A stretch of 64,000 nt of DNA from Chryseobacterium gleum (lineage in GTDB: Bacteria; Bacteroidota; Bacteroidia; Flavobacteriales_D; Crocinitomicaceae). The first letter of the stretch is position 1. Every line of letters starts with the position of its first letter. Shown in pieces: positions 59,439 through 64,000 of the stretch. The notes beneath the pieces are model-generated. The model searched no databases, was not told the origin of the DNA, and saw only the letters and a list, made by a program, of their open reading frames with translations. Where the stretch lies: contig CAMDFN010000007.1 in the NCBI GenBank assembly GCA_945897565.1, forward strand, positions 1-64,000, written 5' to 3'. Position numbers and translations under genes: made by a program.

Positions 59439-61028
59439 TTAGCCATTATTTCCCGAACGAAATAGCGCAATAAGTGCGCGTTCCTTTTGATAGAGGTCTA
59501 AGTGAAAATACAAGCCTTTTTGGTCGGCAGTGACCGTGTAATATTCAACAAAAATCGGAATGGCCTTTAGTAAGCGTATTTTTTGGTGCCGCTGTTGATC
59601 AATCAAGCGTTGAAGAGAATCTCCATTCACTTTATTATACTTTGTACCGAAGCTATCTTGGTTTAACATCAGTTTGCCAAGTTCAATTGGATCCTCTGCG
59701 CGCATGCAGCCGTGCGAAAAGCTGCGAAAGTTTTGCCTAAACAGCCCTCTGCTAGGGGTGTCGTGTACATAGACGGAGAAATGATTGGCAAAATCAAATT
59801 TGATCAGTCCGAGACTATTCCAAGGCCCCGGATCTTGTTCAATCAAATAAGGAAAGGTGTTGTTCTTTATTTTTTTCCAGCGGACCATTTTTGGATCGAT
59901 TTCTTTTTTGCCCGCACCATAGATACGCATGTGCTCCTTTTCGAGGTAAGCCGCATTGCGTTTCAAGGCAGGTAAAATTTCATTTTTTGCAATAGAGCTC
60001 GGTACGCGCCAATAAGGCATTGCGATCAACTGATAAATTTTTGATTGCAATAGGGGTGTTTGGTGTGCTATCTTCCCAATGATGATCCGGTGTATAGACC
60101 TCAGGGTGTCATTGGAGATGAAATGCAATTCAAAGGAAGGAAGGTTAATGGCGACAAAAGTTGTCGGTTTTTTTGCAGTTTGCCTGAGTTTATCTAGGGA
60201 AATTTGCGCGTGATATAGTTGATCTTGTTTTGATTGTGCAAATGCTAAAACAGTTGCTGAACCTACACGACCATCTGCATTGAGCCCTTGTTTTTTTTGA
60301 TATACTTTTAATGCGGCTCTAAATTCTAAACTATCGGTGTTTTCAGCGCAATAACCGAGCCCGATGAGCGCAATTTGGAGTTGTTGCCAAGCTAAAGTTT
60401 TGTCGTCTTTTTCTGCGGTCAGCTTAAATGACAACGTATCTAATTTTGCAGTATCAGCAAAGTGATACAGGTGTTGGGCCATATAACGGTAGTTGGTGTC
60501 TGCAGGCCCGCAGCTCAGCAAAAGTGAATCGGTGTTTTGTGGTTTGGTGAGCCAGGCAGTCGGGAATTTTTTCCATGTCTTGACTTTGAAGGCTTGTTTA
60601 TTGAAATCTATCAAGCCGCTGTCGAGGTCATGAACCATTGTGCCAATTTGGTAATTGAGCACTAGTTCCCGGACCAATTGAGGTTTTACTTGAAAGGAAA
60701 TGACCCTAGCCTTTGGCAAGCCAAAATGATGGTGTTTTGAAATAGTTTTCAGCCAATGTTTTTGAATAGTTTGGCCAATTGCAGTGCGCGAATAAACCGA
60801 TCTGAAGCCAATTTTTTGATAGAAGGCATAAAGCTCTTGGCGTTGTGTTTTGTCGAGTGGCAACAAGGAGTGCCCATCGGTAAGGAGCCGTTTAATTTTG
60901 ACGGCAGTGGGCAATTTTCGATCAAAAAGAAAATCTTTTGGAGCTGTTGTTGCAGGCCCATCTTTACAAGCAAAAAGCACCAAGAACGATAGGAGCAGTA
61001 CGGAGCAGATATGTAAGGCGTACTTCAT
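59439..61028 (-). CDS. YcbB-type L,D-transpeptidase with peptidoglycan-binding domain
   Basis: Peptidoglycan-binding FRAALKVYQKKQGLNADGRVGSATVLAFAQ. Catalytic YVHDTPSRGLFRQNFRSFSHGCMRAEDP. Confidence 0.9.
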   Translation of the reverse strand: MKYALHICSVLLLSFLVLFACKDGPATTAPKDFLFDRKLPTAVKIKRLLTDGHSLLPLDKTQRQELYAFYQKIGFRSVYSRTAIGQTIQKHWLKTISKHHHFGLPKARVISFQVKPQLVRELVLNYQIGTMVHDLDSGLIDFNKQAFKVKTWKKFPTAWLTKPQNTDSLLLSCGPADTNYRYMAQHLYHFADTAKLDTLSFKLTAEKDDKTLAWQQLQIALIGLGYCAENTDSLEFRAALKVYQKKQGLNADGRVGSATVLAFAQSKQDQLYHAQISLDKLRQTAKKPTTFVAINLPSFELHFISNDTLRSIHRIIIGKIAHQTPLLQSKIYQLIAMPYWRVPSSIAKNEILPALKRNAAYLEKEHMRIYGAGKKEIDPKMVRWKKIKNNTFPYLIEQDPGPWNSLGLIKFDFANHFSVYVHDTPSRGLFRQNFRSFSHGCMRAEDPIELGKLMLNQDSFGTKYNKVNGDSLQRLIDQQRHQKIRLLKAIPIFVEYYTVTADQKGLYFHLDLYQKERALIALFRSGNNG

Positions 61029-61074
61029 TATTATGCTTAATTTCGTTGAAAGTAGTTAAAACTTTGCACTCACC

Positions 61075-61680
61075 ATGGTAATTTTCCTGATCATACTTAC
61101 AACATTCCTATCTTGGCAAGGATTTCAAAATCCGGCTTTTTTGGAGCGCATGCTTTTTATCCCCTACCGCAGTAAACATAATGCTGAGTGGTACCGGTTT
61201 TTTACACACATGTTCGTGCATCTCGATTGGTCGCATTTGTTGTTCAATATGCTTACGCTTTGGTTTATAGGTGGTTTTCTAGCTGCTGAGTATAGCCTCA
61301 TTTTTGGTGTAATGAAGGGCACTTATTATTTTGCCATGCTCTATCTAATGGGCGGGCTATTTGCAACACTTTATTCCTTTTATAAACATCAAGATCAACC
61401 GCATTACCGCAGTTTGGGTGCTTCAGGAGCGGTAAGCGCGGTGCTTTTTGCCTTTATTGCAGCACACCCTACACAAGGGCTCATGCTCATGTTTATTCCG
61501 ATACCAATTCCAGCCTATATTTTTGGCCCTATTTATTTGCTTATCGAGTATTATGCGTTTAGAAAGGGCAACACCGGTATTGCCCACGACGCACATATTG
61601 CTGGTGCGCTTGCGGGTCTTTTGTTCGTTTTTATTTTTTTACCGGGCTATGCGCAATTTTTTGCATCTTTGTTTCACTAG
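61075..61680 (+). CDS. Rhomboid family intramembrane serine protease
   Basis: WYRFFTHMFVHLDWSHLLFNMLTLWFIG, catalytic SLGASGAVSAVLFAFIA, AHDAHIAGALAGLLF. Confidence 0.93.
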   Translation: MVIFLIILTTFLSWQGFQNPAFLERMLFIPYRSKHNAEWYRFFTHMFVHLDWSHLLFNMLTLWFIGGFLAAEYSLIFGVMKGTYYFAMLYLMGGLFATLYSFYKHQDQPHYRSLGASGAVSAVLFAFIAAHPTQGLMLMFIPIPIPAYIFGPIYLLIEYYAFRKGNTGIAHDAHIAGALAGLLFVFIFLPGYAQFFASLFH

Positions 61681-61694
61681 AAGTTCTGCCATCC

Positions 61695-62546
61695 ATGCGC
61701 TACGTCAATAACAACGGTACCTTATTGCCAGCAGATGCCCCAACCATCTCGCCAGGTAACCGCGCTCATTTATATGGCGATGGCGTGTTTGAGAGCATCC
61801 GCATCATTAATGGCCGCCCACTCAACTTAGAAAACCATATTTTGCGCTTGTTGGCCGGTGCGCGCGCCATTCACATGCGCCCATCTGCGAGTTATACAAC
61901 TCCTTTTTTTGAAGCAAAAATTATCGAGTTGTGTCAGCATTCGGGTATCAATGAAGGGGGCAAGTGTCGTTTGTCTTTGGACAGAATTAGCGGTGGTGCT
62001 TATTTGCCAGATGCCAATGAAGCAATCTACTACATTGAGGTGGCACCCTATGAGGTCAATCATTTTGAACTCAATGCCCGCGGTTTAGAGCTCGATATCT
62101 ATCAAGAAATCAAGTTGCAGAAAAATCTGTTGTCCAATTTCAAGACCAAAATGGGTTTGCCATACGTAATGGCCGCATTATATGCCAAATCTAAAGATTT
62201 AGACGATGTGTTTTTAACAGATTACCGCGGCCAAATACTCGAAACCTCTTCTTGCAATTTTTTCATTATTAGCAATGGCGTGCTTTACACACCAAGTTTA
62301 GAAGAAGGCTGTTTGGCCGGCACCATGCGCATGCAAGTCATCAATTTGGCCTTGGCCAACGGCATCAAAGTCTACGAGAGCCCGATCTTACCTCAGCATT
62401 TGCTTGCCGCAGATGAAATCTTCCTCACTAATGCCATTCGGGGCATCAATTGGGTAGGTGGTTACCGCACGAAGCGTTACCAAAATAATATTTCACGTAA
62501 ATTGGTGGTGCTTTTAAATGCTCATTGGGAAAAAGCCACACAATAG
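61695..62546 (+). CDS. PLP-dependent class IV aminotransferase (branched-chain aminotransferase / 4-amino-4-deoxychorismate lyase type)
   Basis: RAHLYGDGVFESIRIINGRPLNLENHILRL, DVFLTDYRGQILETSSCNFFIISNGVLYTPSLEEGCLAGTMRMQVI. Confidence 0.9.
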   Translation: MRYVNNNGTLLPADAPTISPGNRAHLYGDGVFESIRIINGRPLNLENHILRLLAGARAIHMRPSASYTTPFFEAKIIELCQHSGINEGGKCRLSLDRISGGAYLPDANEAIYYIEVAPYEVNHFELNARGLELDIYQEIKLQKNLLSNFKTKMGLPYVMAALYAKSKDLDDVFLTDYRGQILETSSCNFFIISNGVLYTPSLEEGCLAGTMRMQVINLALANGIKVYESPILPQHLLAADEIFLTNAIRGINWVGGYRTKRYQNNISRKLVVLLNAHWEKATQ

Positions 62547-62612
62547 TTTTCAACAATTGCCAAGCCGCGCAGTAGAATTCCCTAAATTTAGAGTTCTCAT
62601 TTTACTGCTGCC

Positions 62613-64000
62613 ATGTACCTCATTTTTGACACCGAAACCACCGGTCTACCCCGCAATTTTAATGCACCCATTACCGACCTAGACAACTGGCCGCGCGTGG
62701 TGCAGCTCGCTTGGCAGCTCCACGACGAAGCTGGTGAGCTCGTTGCGCAACAAGACTTCATTATTCGTCCGGATGGTTTCAATATTCCATTTGAGTCAGA
62801 GCGCGTTCATGGCATTTCCACCGAATTAGCGCTTGCCGTTGGCGAAAGCCTCTCAGACGTATTGGCGTTATTCAATAAAGACCTCGCACGGGCTAACTTC
62901 ATGGTTGGTCACAACCTGCGTTTTGACCTCAACGTCATGGGAGCCGAATACCTGCGCTTGGGCCAAGAAACTCCGCTTACGCTGCCCGTGCTCGATACCT
63001 GTACTGAAAATAGCGCCCAATTGTGTCAAATTCCAGGTGGCCGAGGGGGTAAATTTAAATTACCTACGCTTACCGAGCTTCATCAGCATCTTTTTGGCGA
63101 AGCATTCAGTGAGGCACACAACGCCACCGCCGATGTCGAGTCCACTACCCGCTGTTTTTTGGAGCTCTTGCGCAAAGAACATTATTCCCTCGGAGAAATT
63201 CATCAAGAGCCCGGCTATTTCGAATCGTTTAAGACACTCAATCCAGCACCTATTCAAAAAGTAGGGCTGCAGCATGTCAACCTAAAGGCAGAAAGTGAGA
63301 AAATACGCGCAGCCAAGCGCCCTACACAAGCGCCACCCATTCCAAAACCAAGTGTACAGCTCGGTCAAGAAGCCGTTGTGTTTGCACACCTACACAACCA
63401 TACCCAATATTCCATCTTGCAATCTACAGCAGAGGTGGGTGCGCTCATCGCAAAAGCTGCTGAAATGAAGCAACCAGCAGTTGCCCTTACCGATACCGGC
63501 AATATGATGGCTGCCTTTCAATTTGAAAAAATAGCGGCTGCCCACAACGCCAAAATAGCTGCTGCCCGGGCAGAAGCGCAAGAAAAAGGAGCGCCTTTTG
63601 AGGGCCAAGAAATCTTGCCCATCATTGGTTGTGAATTCAATGTTTGCCGAAACCATCAAGATAAATCTGTCAAAGACAACGGCTACCAAATCGTCTGTCT
63701 GGCCAAAAATAAAAACGGTTATCAACAACTGATCAAACTAGCTTCTATTGCCTACACCCAAGGGATGTATTACGTCCCGCGAATAGACAAAGAAGTTTTG
63801 CTACAATACAAACAAGACCTCATCGTTTTGAGCGGCAACTTATACGGAGAAATCCCAAATTTGTTACTCAATGTGGGGGAGCGCCAAGCAGAAGAAGCCC
63901 TCCTATGGTGGAAAGCACAGTTTGGCGAAGACTTCTACATCGAAATTGGCCGCCATAACATCGAAGTAGAAGAGCGGCTCAATCCGATGCTCGTATCCTT
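62613..64000 (+). CDS. dnaE: DNA polymerase III alpha subunit with fused N-terminal DnaQ-like 3'-5' exonuclease, 3'-truncated by the window edge
   Basis: Hand-translated open frame absent from the ORF track because it runs off the end. MYLIFDTETTGLPRNF (DEDD exo I), NFMVGHNLRFDLNVMGAEYL, HNATADVESTTRCFLELL (exo III), then PHP domain AHLHNHTQYSILQSTAEVGALIAKAAEMKQPAVALTDTGNMMAAFQFEK. Confidence 0.93.
   Translation, partial: MYLIFDTETTGLPRNFNAPITDLDNWPRVVQLAWQLHDEAGELVAQQDFIIRPDGFNIPFESERVHGISTELALAVGESLSDVLALFNKDLARANFMVGHNLRFDLNVMGAEYLRLGQETPLTLPVLDTCTENSAQLCQIPGGRGGKFKLPTLTELHQHLFGEAFSEAHNATADVESTTRCFLELLRKEHYSLGEIHQEPGYFESFKTLNPAPIQKVGLQHVNLKAESEKIRAAKRPTQAPPIPKPSVQLGQEAVVFAHLHNHTQYSILQSTAEVGALIAKAAEMKQPAVALTDTGNMMAAFQFEKIAAAHNAKIAAARAEAQEKGAPFEGQEILPIIGCEFNVCRNHQDKSVKDNGYQIVCLAKNKNGYQQLIKLASIAYTQGMYYVPRIDKEVLLQYKQDLIVLSGNLYGEIPNLLLNVGERQAEEALLWWKAQFGEDFYIEIGRHNIEVEERLNPMLVS

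Noticed and set aside
62833-63264. 143-aa plus-strand ORF at the right end
   Set aside because: Out of frame with, and nested in, the clear exonuclease-DnaE reading frame starting at 62613.
1-64000. tRNA/rRNA genes, insertion sequences, prophage or defence islands
   Set aside because: Intergenic regions are short and filled by terminators and promoters; no transposase, integrase, restriction or toxin-antitoxin proteins recognised in the translated ORFs. Not checked with tRNAscan-SE or similar tools.

Overview
This 64 kb window is a chromosomal, gene-dense segment of a Bacteroidota genome, probably Flavobacteriales-like. The assignment rests on SusC/SusD, type IX secretion (T9SS) C-terminal domains, TAnnTTTG promoters, a FtsL-like protein and FtsZ ending in FLHDNVD. 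From left to right it contains: the rpoB 3' part and rpoC; recG and accA (minus strand); ispE; a starch/alpha-glucan utilisation locus (T9SS-sorted SusE/F-like starch-binding protein, T9SS GH13, CotH-like protein, SusA-like GH13, GH31, SusC, SusD); a tightly overlapping minus-strand unit lnt-cotH-lipoprotein-DUF2490-like; rpmA/rplU; an EamA transporter; and a complete dcw cell-division/cell-wall cluster (mraZ-rsmH-ftsL-ftsI-murE-mraY-murD-ftsW-murG-murC-ftsQ-ftsA-ftsZ). The dcw cluster runs without a visible break into yqeY and the methionine-salvage genes mtnB-mtnD-mtnC. Next come DUF1573, corA, a small unlisted FeoB-associated Cys-rich ORF, feoB, feoA, aspartate kinase, gpsA, a CvfB-like S1 protein, rpe, an L,D-transpeptidase, rhomboid, a class IV aminotransferase, and the start of an exonuclease-fused dnaE that runs off the window. 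No tRNA, rRNA, CRISPR array or transposon was seen. The observations most worth a second look are: (i) a near-identical 13-bp palindrome upstream of both ends of the starch locus; (ii) the lnt-cotH-lipoprotein-DUF2490 overlapping operon; (iii) the dcw to methionine-salvage transcription unit; (iv) 10-bp-period MraZ-box-like repeats upstream of mraZ; (v) the 56-aa Cys-rich Feo gene overlapping corA. All family calls were made by reading the protein sequences; no database search was run.
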